Assembly (NCBI GenBank): GCA_943331345.2
Contig: CALQLF020000021.1
Coordinates: 1 to 41,770 of the forward strand
DNA: 41,770 nucleotides
Source: Candidatus Planktophila lacus
Lineage (GTDB): Bacteria; Pseudomonadota; Gammaproteobacteria; Steroidobacterales; Steroidobacteraceae
Direction: 5' to 3'
Positions 1 to 8,600 of the stretch are shown in pieces. The number at the start of each line of letters is the position of its first letter. Positions within the stretch are counted from its first letter, which is position 1. The translations under genes and the position numbers were made by a program. The notes beneath the pieces were generated by a model that was given only the letters and a program-made list of their open reading frames with translations, ran no database searches and was not told where the DNA came from.

Positions 1-95
1 CTGCTCTGAGCGGCAACTGAAGCCATCGCGCAAGCCTTGGGCGCTGCCGCACCGCTCGAAGCAATTGAGCCCAGCCATCTCCCATCCCAAGGGGC

Positions 96-140
96 TTGAC
101 AGGCTTTTTCTATTTCAGTACCTTTTTAAGAAAAGGTACT
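96..140 (+). promoter_or_regulatory. Promoter and palindromic operator of the padR-pspC operon
   Basis: A perfect consensus -35 box, TTGACA, lies at 96-101. It is followed by a perfect 10-bp inverted repeat: AGTACCTTTT at 117-126, spacer TAAG, AAAAGGTACT at 131-140. The left arm covers the place where the -10 box should be (TACCTT at 119-124 is a weak match at 17-bp spacing). The palindrome ends 7 bases before the PadR start codon. A palindrome over the -10 region just ahead of a PadR gene is the usual layout for autorepression. That role is inferred; the symmetry is read directly. Confidence 0.7.
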
Positions 141-147
141 TAGTCAA

Positions 148-471
148 ATGCAAGAAGACACCAAGCTATCCCCGCTCCGCAAGGGCTTACTGGAATTTCT
201 GGTCCTAAAGATCGTGGGCGCGCGCAGTATTTACGTACCCGACATCCTGCGGCGGCTGGCCAGTACGGAATTCGCCACCCAGGAAGGCACCCTCTACCCA
301 CTGCTCAGCCGTCTGCGGCGCGAAGGCTTGGTGGACTACGAATGGCAGGAATCGGGCCTTGGCCCGCCACGCAAGTACTACCGGCTCACCGCCGCCGGCC
401 AGGGACAACTCGAAGGCTTCCAGTCTTACTGGGCACGCCTCAACGCCACCATTTCAGACCTCGGACAATAA
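148..471 (+). CDS. PadR family transcriptional regulator
   Basis: A 107-residue cytoplasmic DNA-binding protein of the PadR family, usually a small-ligand or stress-responsive repressor. The sequence fits a PadR winged helix throughout: an N-terminal helix ending KGLLEFLVLKIV, the family phrase EGTLYPLLSRLRREGLV at about residues 47-63, and the wing PPRKYYRLTAAG at about 74-85. The length matches the short PadR subclass. Its stop lies 4 bases before the start of a PspC-domain gene, so the two form an operon. PadR/PspC pairs are common in proteobacteria, where the regulator is thought to control the membrane partner. The ATG at 148 follows an AAAGG at 133-136. The inducer is unknown. Confidence 0.9.
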   Translation: MQEDTKLSPLRKGLLEFLVLKIVGARSIYVPDILRRLASTEFATQEGTLYPLLSRLRREGLVDYEWQESGLGPPRKYYRLTAAGQGQLEGFQSYWARLNATISDLGQ

Positions 472-475
472 AACC

Positions 476-1051
476 ATGGAACGCGTCATCACCATCAGCC
501 TCGGCGGCCACTTGCTGCACCTCGAAGAAAGCGCGCACCAGCGGCTAGCGGCCTATCTCACCCAAGCCGCGGTGGCACTCGCTGCCGACCCAGACCGCGA
601 GGAAATCACCGCGGACCTAGAGGCAAGCATCGCCGAAAAGTGCGGCGCCCCAAGCCGCGGCACCACGCCGGTGCGTGCCAGTGAGCTGCAAAAGGCCCTA
701 GACGAAACAGGCCCGGTGAATGGCGCGCGCAGTGAACCCCCGACACCTCCGCCTGCAGCCGAATCCGCGAGGCAGGGCATGCAGTTACAGCAAATCACCG
801 AAGGCGCTCACGGAAGCGGCGTATGCCTCGGGCTGGCGCGGTATTTCAGCATCGACCCTTCCTGGGTACGGCTAGCGGCACTGGTGGCGCTATGCGCCAG
901 CTTTGGCACGGCGCTCGTCGTCTACGTCGTACTGTCGTTCGTCATCCCGTATGCGCCGCGCACCACCCCGGACACCGGCAAAGGCCTGCCGAACAGGTGG
1001 CGCCACTACGTGGAAACGCAGAAGGCGAAGTGGTCCGGGGTGCCCGCCTGA
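476..1051 (+). CDS. PspC domain-containing membrane protein
   Basis: A 191-residue protein whose C-terminal half is a PspC domain. Residues 1-60 (MERVITISLGG onward) form a soluble segment of the type often found before PspC in PadR-linked proteins. A Pro/Ala-rich linker at about 80-98 follows, then the PspC core from about 104 (ITEGAHGSGVCLGLARYF) with one hydrophobic segment at about 125-150 (LAALVALCASFGTALVVYVV). PspC proteins sit in the inner membrane and respond to envelope stress. The ATG at 476, 4 bases after the PadR stop, is preferred to an in-frame upstream start at 359 because that would overlap padR by over 100 bases. The link to envelope stress comes from the family. Confidence 0.85.
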   Translation: MERVITISLGGHLLHLEESAHQRLAAYLTQAAVALAADPDREEITADLEASIAEKCGAPSRGTTPVRASELQKALDETGPVNGARSEPPTPPPAAESARQGMQLQQITEGAHGSGVCLGLARYFSIDPSWVRLAALVALCASFGTALVVYVVLSFVIPYAPRTTPDTGKGLPNRWRHYVETQKAKWSGVPA

Positions 1052-1111
1052 CACACGGCCCCCACACACTTCGCCGTGGCCAAGACGATTTTCAATGGGC
1101 CGCACACGCCT

Positions 1112-1423
1112 TCACTTGAAACCTTGTGCGAACCGCCTGAAGACACGCGCCAGTATTTCCTGCTGCGATTGCGCGCGTTCGCTGGCGACATCATCTCCCG
1201 GCTCATAGGCTTCAATCCTCTCACGCGACAAGGTTCCATCTGCCTCGAGCAGACGCTCCAGCGTATCGAGGCGCGTGCGAGTTACCGAAAGCTCCGCCGT
1301 CAACGCCACCACGGCAACCCAGAGGGCGTCCACCAATGGGTCTTCGGCAAATGCGTGCCGTCTGCCGGAAGCTTGACTGAACTCTAGGCCAATCTCGCCC
1401 TCCGACTGCTTACTCTGCGTCAC
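1112..1423 (-). CDS. Small hypothetical protein coupled to a methyltransferase
   Basis: I do not recognise this 103-residue protein. It is charged and predicted mostly helical: an acidic N-terminus (SKQSEGEIGLEF), a hydrophobic helix (LVDALWVAVVALTAEL), an Arg/Leu-rich helix (TRTRLDTLERLLEADG) that could form a coiled coil, and a basic end (ARVFRRFAQGFK). There is no signal peptide or cysteine motif. I chose the GTG at 1423 because it overlaps the methyltransferase stop as GTGA and follows a good ribosome site, TAGGGG, about 7 bases upstream. An in-frame GTG at 1447 is possible but less well placed. The overlap implies translational coupling and perhaps a joint role with the methyltransferase. 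Confidence 0.65.
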   Translation of the reverse strand: MTQSKQSEGEIGLEFSQASGRRHAFAEDPLVDALWVAVVALTAELSVTRTRLDTLERLLEADGTLSRERIEAYEPGDDVASERAQSQQEILARVFRRFAQGFK

Positions 1424-2586
1424 TTGCGTGCCCCTACTGCATACCACACGGGAGCACGCCCAGGATCTTCGGGCTGACGGGAGGTGACACTCCCAGCGCG
1501 GCAGGTGGTTTCAAACGTACTGCCGGGTTCGAAGCCCGCTTCTTCCAATAGTTGTGGCAAGTTTGTCTGGTGCAGCGCCGTCCAATAAGGCTCGTTGTTA
1601 TGCCTGCCATCCCAATCGCGCAAGAACTGCTGTAGGGGAGCAAACTGGCGATAAGGGGGTTGCTCCAAATGAATGGTGATACCCCCTGGCATTAGAAGCC
1701 GATGACATTCACGGAGGATTGCCGGCAACACCTTCGCCGAGGTCTCGTGCAGCACCATCGTCGTGAATACCAAGTCCGCGCATCCATCAGGCAAAGAAGT
1801 CGCGGTAGCGTCTTCCTGCCAAAACTCCACATCCTCTACCCCAAGCGAGACCGCGCGCGCATGCCCATAGCGCAGGAACGGCGCGGCGACATCTAGTGCC
1901 ACTATCCTCGCCTCCGGAAAGGCTTGCCGTAACGGCAAGGTGTTGTGTCCAAGGCCGCAGGCCAAGTCCACCACCATATGTGGACGGAATTCTGGCACGG
2001 CTCCACGCATCCATCCGACGAGTGCACGCCCGGCAGCATCGTTCAACGGTCCCGCACCTCCACCGATGGTAGCGAACAAGCCGGCATCGTAGCTTGCCGG
2101 GTTGGTGACATCGTCCGACTGGTATTCCGCGGCATAGCCACCTGGCATCAGATGGGTGTCGACGGCCGACACGTGCCGGGGAATGGGCAAAGCCGGGTTC
2201 AACTTGAGCGTTTCTCTACCGCGGTTCAAGCGCTGGGCACGGTCGCGTAAGGCAACCGCTTCGCTTAACGCCAACTGCCTGCCAACCTGCTGCCGGTACT
2301 CCATGACCGTTCGCCGCAAGAGGCCCCAGCCCAGATGCGATGACCGATTTTCCATCAAGTCTCGCGCTTCCTTGAGACTGGCGGGCTCACGCCCGTTCGC
2401 AGCCTTGAATGCCGGACAAGCCTCCTGCTCCCAATCTCTGCTCACGGCGGGGAGCACGTTCGTAGCAAGAAAACGATTCAAGTGGGCAACCACATCCAGC
2501 CGCGTACGCATATCGTGGCCGGGAGCGGGCAGCATTGCATGCCGCTCAATGCGGCACCAGGGAAGAGGAGTTGTCATACCGCCCAT
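1420..2586 (-). CDS. Class I SAM-dependent methyltransferase
   Basis: About 388 residues. The C-terminal half is a Rossmann methyltransferase: motif I VVDLACGLGHNTLP at about residues 204-217, the acidic end of strand 2 in IVALDVAAP, an acidic QEDATATSLP loop (motif II region), and LRECHRLLMPGGITIHLEQPP (post-motif region). The N-terminal ~170 residues are charged and helical and probably bind the substrate, which I cannot identify. It is divergent from the NhaR-like gene and coupled by GTGA to a small unknown gene. The start is uncertain: ATG at 2586, ATG at 2577 and TTG at 2601 are all in frame and none has an ideal ribosome site. Confidence 0.8.
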   Translation of the reverse strand: MGGMTTPLPWCRIERHAMLPAPGHDMRTRLDVVAHLNRFLATNVLPAVSRDWEQEACPAFKAANGREPASLKEARDLMENRSSHLGWGLLRRTVMEYRQQVGRQLALSEAVALRDRAQRLNRGRETLKLNPALPIPRHVSAVDTHLMPGGYAAEYQSDDVTNPASYDAGLFATIGGGAGPLNDAAGRALVGWMRGAVPEFRPHMVVDLACGLGHNTLPLRQAFPEARIVALDVAAPFLRYGHARAVSLGVEDVEFWQEDATATSLPDGCADLVFTTMVLHETSAKVLPAILRECHRLLMPGGITIHLEQPPYRQFAPLQQFLRDWDGRHNNEPYWTALHQTNLPQLLEEAGFEPGSTFETTCRAGSVTSRQPEDPGRAPVWYAVGARK

Positions 2587-2665
2587 TTTAAGCGCGCTCA
2601 ATGCCTCGTTAAAATCGTATTATTCGTAACTATCAACAGTTTTTTTCGACTATTACGGAGCGGCC
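2587..2665. promoter_or_regulatory. Divergent promoter region, methyltransferase / NhaR-like gene
   Basis: This 79-base gap is clearly AT-richer than its surroundings from 2607 to 2655, with runs such as TTTTTTT at 2640-2646. It separates two divergent genes, one a LysR regulator, so it probably carries both promoters and a LysR binding site. I could not fix a convincing -35/-10 pair. The GGAG at 2657-2660 is the ribosome site of the NhaR-like gene. Confidence 0.4.
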
Positions 2666-3565
2666 ATGCGTCAGCCAAACTACACTCATGTTCACTATGC
2701 ATGGGCAGTCATCAAGCATGGCAGTGTTGCGGCTGCAGCCCGCAAACTGCATCTAGCACCTCAAACCATCAGCGGACAGATCAAGTTGCTGGAAACCCAA
2801 CTAGGGTGTCCGTTGTTCGAAAGACGCGGCAAACAGCTAGTGCCGACGGACGGAGGACGCCTGTTGGCGTACTACGCCGAGACCATCTTCTCTAGCGGCG
2901 AGGAATTCCTCGCGGCTCTGCGCGGCGTTGCCAGCCCAGGCGGCGCGAGTATCAAAGTTGGCGTTTCTGAGGTAGTGCCAAAAACAGTCACCTGGCAGGT
3001 ATTGGCGCCGCTTTTCGAACGCGAACCCTCCTACCAGATAACGTGCCACGAGGGGACGTTGCAATACCTGATTGATGAATTAGCCAGCAATCGGTTGGAC
3101 TTGGTTTTGGCCAGTAGCACTGCGCCACCTAGCGGCCGCGGTAAGACCTTCAACCACTTGCTGGGGGAGTGCGGAATAGGCTTTTTCGCCGCGCCGACCC
3201 TTTCGCGTCGGCTCGCCAGGAACTTCCCGGAGAGTCTCGACCATGCACCAATGCTGATGACGACCGACCGAAGCCCCAATCGAAATGTTCTTGAGGCGTG
3301 GCTGGAGAGTGCGGGGCTAACGCCAAAGATAGTTGGCGAGTTTGATGACAGCGCCTTGCTGAAAACATTTGCACGGCAAGGCGTCGGCGCCTTCGCAGCG
3401 CCACTCGCGGTCGCCAACGAAATCTGCAAGCAATATGGGGTTCGCCAATTCGGAGTAGCGGACGGCCTGAAAGCCCGTTTTTACGCAATAACCACTAGCC
3501 GCTTGGTTCGCCATCCCGCCATCGCCCTACTCACCGAACATGCGCGTGCCAATCTGTTCCGCTAA
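2666..3565 (+). CDS. LysR family regulator, NhaR-like
   Basis: 299 residues with LysR layout. The winged helix covers about residues 5-65 (HYAWAVIKHGSVAAAARKL then APQTISGQIKLLE), followed by a periplasmic-binding-like effector domain. Several stretches match E. coli NhaR as I recall it: PQTI.GQI, LFERRGK, GECGIGFFAAP, the phrase VGEFDDSALLKTF, and the end RLVRHPAIALL. NhaR activates the Na+/H+ antiporter gene nhaA in response to Na+. No nhaA is seen here. The convergent neighbour, 42 bases away, is an SbtA-type sodium/bicarbonate transporter, a plausible alternative target. The ATG follows GGAG at 2657-2660. The family call is strong; regulation of the transporter is inference. Confidence 0.85.
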   Translation: MRQPNYTHVHYAWAVIKHGSVAAAARKLHLAPQTISGQIKLLETQLGCPLFERRGKQLVPTDGGRLLAYYAETIFSSGEEFLAALRGVASPGGASIKVGVSEVVPKTVTWQVLAPLFEREPSYQITCHEGTLQYLIDELASNRLDLVLASSTAPPSGRGKTFNHLLGECGIGFFAAPTLSRRLARNFPESLDHAPMLMTTDRSPNRNVLEAWLESAGLTPKIVGEFDDSALLKTFARQGVGAFAAPLAVANEICKQYGVRQFGVADGLKARFYAITTSRLVRHPAIALLTEHARANLFR

Positions 3566-3607
3566 GGCGTTTTCCTGCTCCACCCGCGGACTAGCTACTG
3601 CGTAAAG

Positions 3608-4606
3608 CTAGCCGAGGACTTCCCCCGCCAGCGACAGATAGAGCGGTACTCCCAGCAGGATATTGAATGGGAAAGTAATCCCTAGCGACATTCCGAAATA
3701 AAGCGCTGGTCGTGCTTCCGGGATGGCATGGCGCAATACCGCTGGAACGGCGATGTAAGAAGCGCTCGCAGCCAGCGCCATCAAGAGAGTACCGTCACCT
3801 ACCGACATCCCTGCAGCCTTCGCCAGACCGAGAGCCAGTGACGCGTGTAGCAGTGGTGCACCCAACGCATAGGCAACCAACCACCGGGATGTGCCACGCA
3901 CTCCTGGCAGATGTCGGGCGGTGAGCAGGCCCATGTCGAGCAGGAAAAATGCCAGCATGCCCTTGAACAAATCAATGGAGAACGGCGCCATAGCCGCTTT
4001 CCCAGCTTCACCCGTCAAAAGACCCACTGCCATAGAGCCCAACAGCAACAACTGCGCACCATCGGTCAGCGATTCGTGTAGGACCTTGCGAAGGGGCGCC
4101 GGCGGCTCCGGGGCGCGCTCCCCTGCGACTATGGGCAGACGCGCCTTATTGGCGGTCATCTGGCCTCGCGCATGATTGGCGAATAACACAGCCAGCAAGA
4201 CCGCCGGGGCCTCCATTAGCGCCATCGTCGCCGCCATGTGGCCGCCGTAGTCCACGTCGGCGTGATCAAGAATCTGCACTGCAGTGACAAAAGTGACCGC
4301 ACTGACTGAACCGTAAGTTGCAGCCACGGCGACCGCGTCGAAAACCGGCAACCAGCGTCGCAGCAATAGATAGCCGATCAATGGAATGGTTACCGCCAGC
4401 AGTACACCCATGGTCAGCCCTGTCACCACTTGGTTGGATAGCCCTGAAGCAGACAGAGCAAACCCGCCCTTCAGGCCCAGCGCCATCAGCAGATACAGGG
4501 ATAGAAAGCGCGAGATAGGTTGGGGAAGTTCCAGATTGGAGCGCAGTAGCCCAGCCAGCAGCCCGAAAATAAAGAACAGAATGGCGGGATCCATCAGGGA
4601 TGTCAT
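3608..4606 (-). CDS. SbtA-like sodium-dependent bicarbonate permease
   Basis: 332 residues, highly hydrophobic, about ten membrane segments in two inverted halves. Family hallmarks are LELPQPISRFLSLYLLMALGLKGG at about residues 25-48 (split here as LELPQPISRF and LYLLMALGLKGG), YGSVSAVTFVTAVQIL at about 97-112, and the second-half counterpart ALAASASYIAVPAVLRHAIPEA at about 275-296 (core ASASYIAVPAVLRHA). SbtA in cyanobacteria is an inner-membrane Na+/HCO3- symporter for carbon concentration; proteobacterial homologues are less studied. A charged cytoplasmic loop lies near 150-180. The start has an excellent GGAGG 8 bases upstream. It is flanked by two LysR regulators. No PII-like sbtB gene, which often accompanies sbtA, is present. 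Bicarbonate as substrate is inferred from the family. Confidence 0.85.
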   Translation of the reverse strand: MTSLMDPAILFFIFGLLAGLLRSNLELPQPISRFLSLYLLMALGLKGGFALSASGLSNQVVTGLTMGVLLAVTIPLIGYLLLRRWLPVFDAVAVAATYGSVSAVTFVTAVQILDHADVDYGGHMAATMALMEAPAVLLAVLFANHARGQMTANKARLPIVAGERAPEPPAPLRKVLHESLTDGAQLLLLGSMAVGLLTGEAGKAAMAPFSIDLFKGMLAFFLLDMGLLTARHLPGVRGTSRWLVAYALGAPLLHASLALGLAKAAGMSVGDGTLLMALAASASYIAVPAVLRHAIPEARPALYFGMSLGITFPFNILLGVPLYLSLAGEVLG

Positions 4607-4738
4607 AACTAGGCCTCCGGCTTTGGGGCAGCGCGCAATATCCGCTGCAGCGGGCGCATTCTGCAGAAGCCTTTTAATAGAGTAAAATTGATAGTTTCTT
4701 TTATTACTATAGTTTTTTATCTATACTAATAAGTAATC
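4607..4738. promoter_or_regulatory. Divergent AT-rich control region between sbtA-like and cbbR-like genes
   Basis: The 132-base gap becomes strikingly AT-rich from 4672 to 4738. It holds an imperfect inverted repeat matching at 11 of 13 positions: TTTATTACTATAG at 4700-4712 and CTATACTAATAAG at 4721-4733, spacer 8. LysR proteins bind partly symmetric AT-rich sites of this kind. TATACT at 4722-4727 resembles a -10 box for the rightward gene and would put the transcript start only a few bases before the ATG, which lacks an obvious ribosome site. TATAGT read leftward (4707-4712) is a -10 candidate for the transporter. The repeat is read directly; the roles are inferred. Confidence 0.55.
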
Positions 4739-5632
4739 ATGAATATTACATTCCGCCAATTGCGTCTGTTTCTTGCTGTCGCGGAAGCAGGCAGTGTCAC
4801 TGCTGCAGCACGCGCCATGCACGTCACCCAGCCCACGGCATCAGCGCAACTACGCGAGATGACGCTTGCCGTCGGCACGCCTCTCTACGAGGTCGTAGCG
4901 CGTCGGGTACGACTGACAGAAGCCGGCGAAGAACTGGCTCGTACCGCGCGGTCCATTGCCGACGAATGGAACAGCTTCAGTGAACGCATTGACGGACTGA
5001 AGGGCCTGACCAGAGGCCGTTTACGAGTCGCTGTCGTAAGCACCGCGGAATACTTCATTCCTCGCCTGCTGGGCAGCTTTTGCACCAACCATCCCGGGGT
5101 GGACATCGCTCTAGAGGTGCAAAACCGCGATGGCGTGGTAACTCGGCTCGGCGAAAACCGCGATGACCTTTACATCATGTCTACGCCACCCGTACGTGCT
5201 GACTTGGAGGCAACGGCTTTCATGCCGAACCCACTGGTCGTCATCGCATCCACGAGACACGCTTTGGCCAAGCGGCGGCAGTTGTCGCTGCAAGACCTGG
5301 CGAACCAGCCCCTCATCCTGCGCGAGAAAGGCAGCGGCACCCGCATGAGTGTGGACAAACACTTCAGGAAGCACCGGTTCAAGCCGGAAATCCGGATGGA
5401 ACTAGGCACCAACGAGGCCATCCGTGGCGTGGTGGCCGGTGGTCTTGGTCTGTCGGTACTTTCGCGTCATGCGTTGCGGGGCTCTACCGAAGAGACCGGC
5501 GTCGTGGAATTGAAGGTCACCGGGTTCCCAGTGCAGTCCCAGTGGTACGTAGTCCACGCGCGTGGGCGTCGCCTGTCACCCGTGGCTGCAGTCTTCCGGG
5601 AACACCTGTTAGCGCAGTCCGGGCACTGGTAG
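4739..5632 (+). CDS. LysR family regulator, CbbR/CmpR-like
   Basis: 297 residues. The winged helix is at about 1-60 (MNITFRQLRLFLAVAEAGS, then AARAMHVTQPTASAQLREM), followed by a linker helix and an effector domain with phrases typical of the CbbR group: TRGRLRVAVVSTAEYFIPRLLG, LILREKGSGTR, and GGLGLSVLSRHAL near 230-243. CbbR and CmpR proteins control CO2 fixation or bicarbonate uptake operons and sense metabolites such as 2-phosphoglycolate. The gene is divergent from the SbtA-like transporter across an AT-rich palindromic region, the classic layout of a LysR gene and its target. No RuBisCO gene is in the window. Its 3' end overlaps the convergent oxidoreductase gene by 24 bases. Confidence 0.85.
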   Translation: MNITFRQLRLFLAVAEAGSVTAAARAMHVTQPTASAQLREMTLAVGTPLYEVVARRVRLTEAGEELARTARSIADEWNSFSERIDGLKGLTRGRLRVAVVSTAEYFIPRLLGSFCTNHPGVDIALEVQNRDGVVTRLGENRDDLYIMSTPPVRADLEATAFMPNPLVVIASTRHALAKRRQLSLQDLANQPLILREKGSGTRMSVDKHFRKHRFKPEIRMELGTNEAIRGVVAGGLGLSVLSRHALRGSTEETGVVELKVTGFPVQSQWYVVHARGRRLSPVAAVFREHLLAQSGHW

Positions 5633-8600
5633 CTCAGCCCAACGCACTCGCGCGCGCTCAAGGTTCGCGGCCTTCACATGGCCGAACCCGCGAATGGTGT
5701 CGTGCACGCGCACCCATTCGAGCAACGTCGCAAGGTTCGTGGCAGAAAGTGATGGCAACGCCGCGGCCATGGTGCTTTCGAAGTCGGCGATGAGTTGCCG
5801 TTCGATACGCCGCTCTGCCGTATAGCCAAATGGGTCGAGGAAGGTGCCGCGAAGAAACCGCAATTTCGCCAGCGCACGGAACACCGGCAGTATCCACGGC
5901 CCAAACTCCGCCTTGCGCGGCAGTCCGGTGGCTGGGTCCTTCCGAGCAAACAACGGCGGCGCCAAATGGAACGACACGCGGTAGTCGCCGGCGAACGTTG
6001 TTTCTACCTGCTGGCCCAACTGCGTGGCATGCAAGCGCGCCACCTCGTATTCGTCCTTGTAGGCCAGCAAGCGGAAGTAAGCGTGCGCCACTGCCTCGGC
6101 GAGCTGCGTCGAACCGGGCAACACTGCCGACTCGCGCGTAGCCACGTCGCTAACCAAGCGCCGGAAACGGTCTGCCAAACGCTGGCTCTGGTAGTCCACC
6201 AAAAAAGCCGCGCGAACCTCGATGCGCTGCGCGAGCGTAGAACTCGTGGCAGTCCCGAAGCTAGCAGAGCTAACTGCAGTCCCAGACACCGGCACCCCCG
6301 CCGCCTTCAGCAACTGCGCGGCAGACTCCGCGCGGCAATGCGCCGCGCAACGGCCCAACCGCAAGGCCTGCAGGTTTTGCTTCACCGCAGTGCCGTTCAA
6401 CTCAATGGCGCGCTCAATGGACGCACGCGTCACCGGCAGCCAGCCCATCTGCAGCGCGTAACCCACCAGCAGCAAGTTCGCCGCCGTGGTGTCGCCCAGC
6501 AGTTGGCGCGCGACGCCCGTGCCGTCAAAGCGGAACGCTCCGCCGAGGCCGACGGCGGCATCAATGGTGCCGGCCAGTTCCTGCGGTTGAAAGTTCACGT
6601 CCGGGTTGCGCTGCAATGCCGCGGTTGGGGTTAGGTGCGTGTTGTAAACCACGCGCGTGCGCCCGGCCTCCACGGTCCGCAGCGCGGGCTCGGAAGCGGT
6701 CACCACCAAATCACAGCCAATGACGACATCCGCTTCACCAAGACCGATACGCGCCGCGCCGCCGCTCGCAAATTTCAAATGCGAAAACACCGCACCGCCC
6801 TTTTGGGCAAGACCTGTCATGTCGAAAGCGCTGGTATCGAGCCCATCAAGGTGCGCCGCCATCGTCAACACCGCGCCGACCGTCACTACACCCGTACCGC
6901 CGATACCCGTCACCAAGACTGAGACACCATTGTTGCTGCGCGCCACGGCGGGCTCCGGCAACTGGTTCAGCCAAGCCTCCGGCAGCAATGTCGGTACGGG
7001 CTTACGCAGTTCGCCGCCGCGTACGGAAACGAAGCTCGGGCAGAATCCCTTGGCGCAGCTGTAATCTTTATTGCAACTGCTCTGGTCAATACGGCGCTTG
7101 CGGCCGAACTCTGTTTCGAGCGGTTCGATGGACAAGCAGTTCGCTTGCACGGAACAGTCGCCGCAGCCCTCGCACACCAGTTCGTTGATGAGCACACGGC
7201 GGTCCGGGTCCGGGAAGGTGCCACGCTTACGACGGCGACGCTTCTCGGCGGCACAGGTCTGGTCGTAGATGATGGCAGTCACGCCGGCGACTTCACGCAG
7301 TTCGCGCTGCACCTGCTCCAAGTCGTCGCGATGCCGCACCACCACACCCGCAGCGAAGCCCGGCTTGCTGCCGTACTTGTCCGGCTCGTCTGTCACTACC
7401 ACGATGCGTCCCACACGCTCGGCGCGCAGCTGGTGCGAAATCTCCGCCACGGACAAGTGGCCTTCCACACGCTGCCCGCCTGTCATGGCCACAGCATCGT
7501 TGTAAAGAATCTTGTAAGTGATATTCACGCCGGCATTTACGGCGCCGCGTACTGCCATCAACCCGGAATGGAAGTACGTGCCATCACCCAGGTTCTGGAA
7601 CATGTGCGGCAAGCCCGTGAAGGGCGCGATGCCAGTCCAGTTCATACCCTCGCCGCCCATCTGCGTGGGTGGCAAGGTGTTGCGGTCCATGAGGATAGCC
7701 AGCGTGTGGCAGCCAATGCCCGACATGGCCACTGAGCCCTCCGGCACCTTCGTCGAGGTGTTGTGCGGGCAGCCCGAGCAGAAGTACGGCGTACGCGCGA
7801 TGGCCCCGCTCTTGCGACCACAAGCCGCCTGAGAAGCCACACGCAGGCGGGCAGCGCGGTCCAGCAGCGCAGTGTCTGCTTTACCCAGTGCTTGCAGCCG
7901 CCCGGCAATGGCCAGCGCGATATCTACCGGGTCCAGCATCTCGTCCGACACCAACAACGGCGCGCCGGCGGCGTCTTGCTTGCCCAGCAGCTGCGGCCGC
8001 TCGGTAGCCGCCAGGTGGTAGAGCAGGCTTGCCGCCTGAGGCTCCATGAACGCTGCCTTCTCCTCCACGAACAGCAGTTCCGCGCGTCCGCGTGCAAAGG
8101 CCTTCAGCGCCTGCGGCTCCAGCGGCCAGATCAGCGCCGGCTTGTAGACGGCTACGCCCAGGCGCTCCAAGCGCTTGGCATCCAGCCCTAACTCTTGCAA
8201 GGCCTGCACCACGTCCAGCCAAGACTTGCCCGCCGCCACAATGCCCAAGGAGCCTTGAACCGCAGCCTTGGCGCCATGCGTCACGCGGTCCAGCCCGTTC
8301 GCATACGCATACGCTTGCGCGGCCGGCAGTTTATGGCGCACCAAACGCACTTCATCTTTCAGTGGGTCGAAGGCTATGCGGGCATGCAGCCCGCCTGGCG
8401 GCAATTCTGCCAAGGGTGGCAGGGTGATGGCGGGCAGGGCTGGGTCCAGCGTGACGGTAGCCGTGGCTTCCACCGTTTCGTTCACCACCTTGAAGCCCAC
8501 CCACACACCGGCGTGCCGTGACATGGCATAGCCATGCAGGCCAAGCTCGATGAACTCCTGCACGGTGGCGGGGTAAAGCACCGGCAGCCCGTTCGCTGCC

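Noticed and set aside
1-78. Possible 5' end of a leftward gene starting at ATG 78, with a GGGAG next to it
   Set aside because: Only about 26 codons are visible, the ribosome site touches the start codon, and no family is recognisable, so it cannot be supported.
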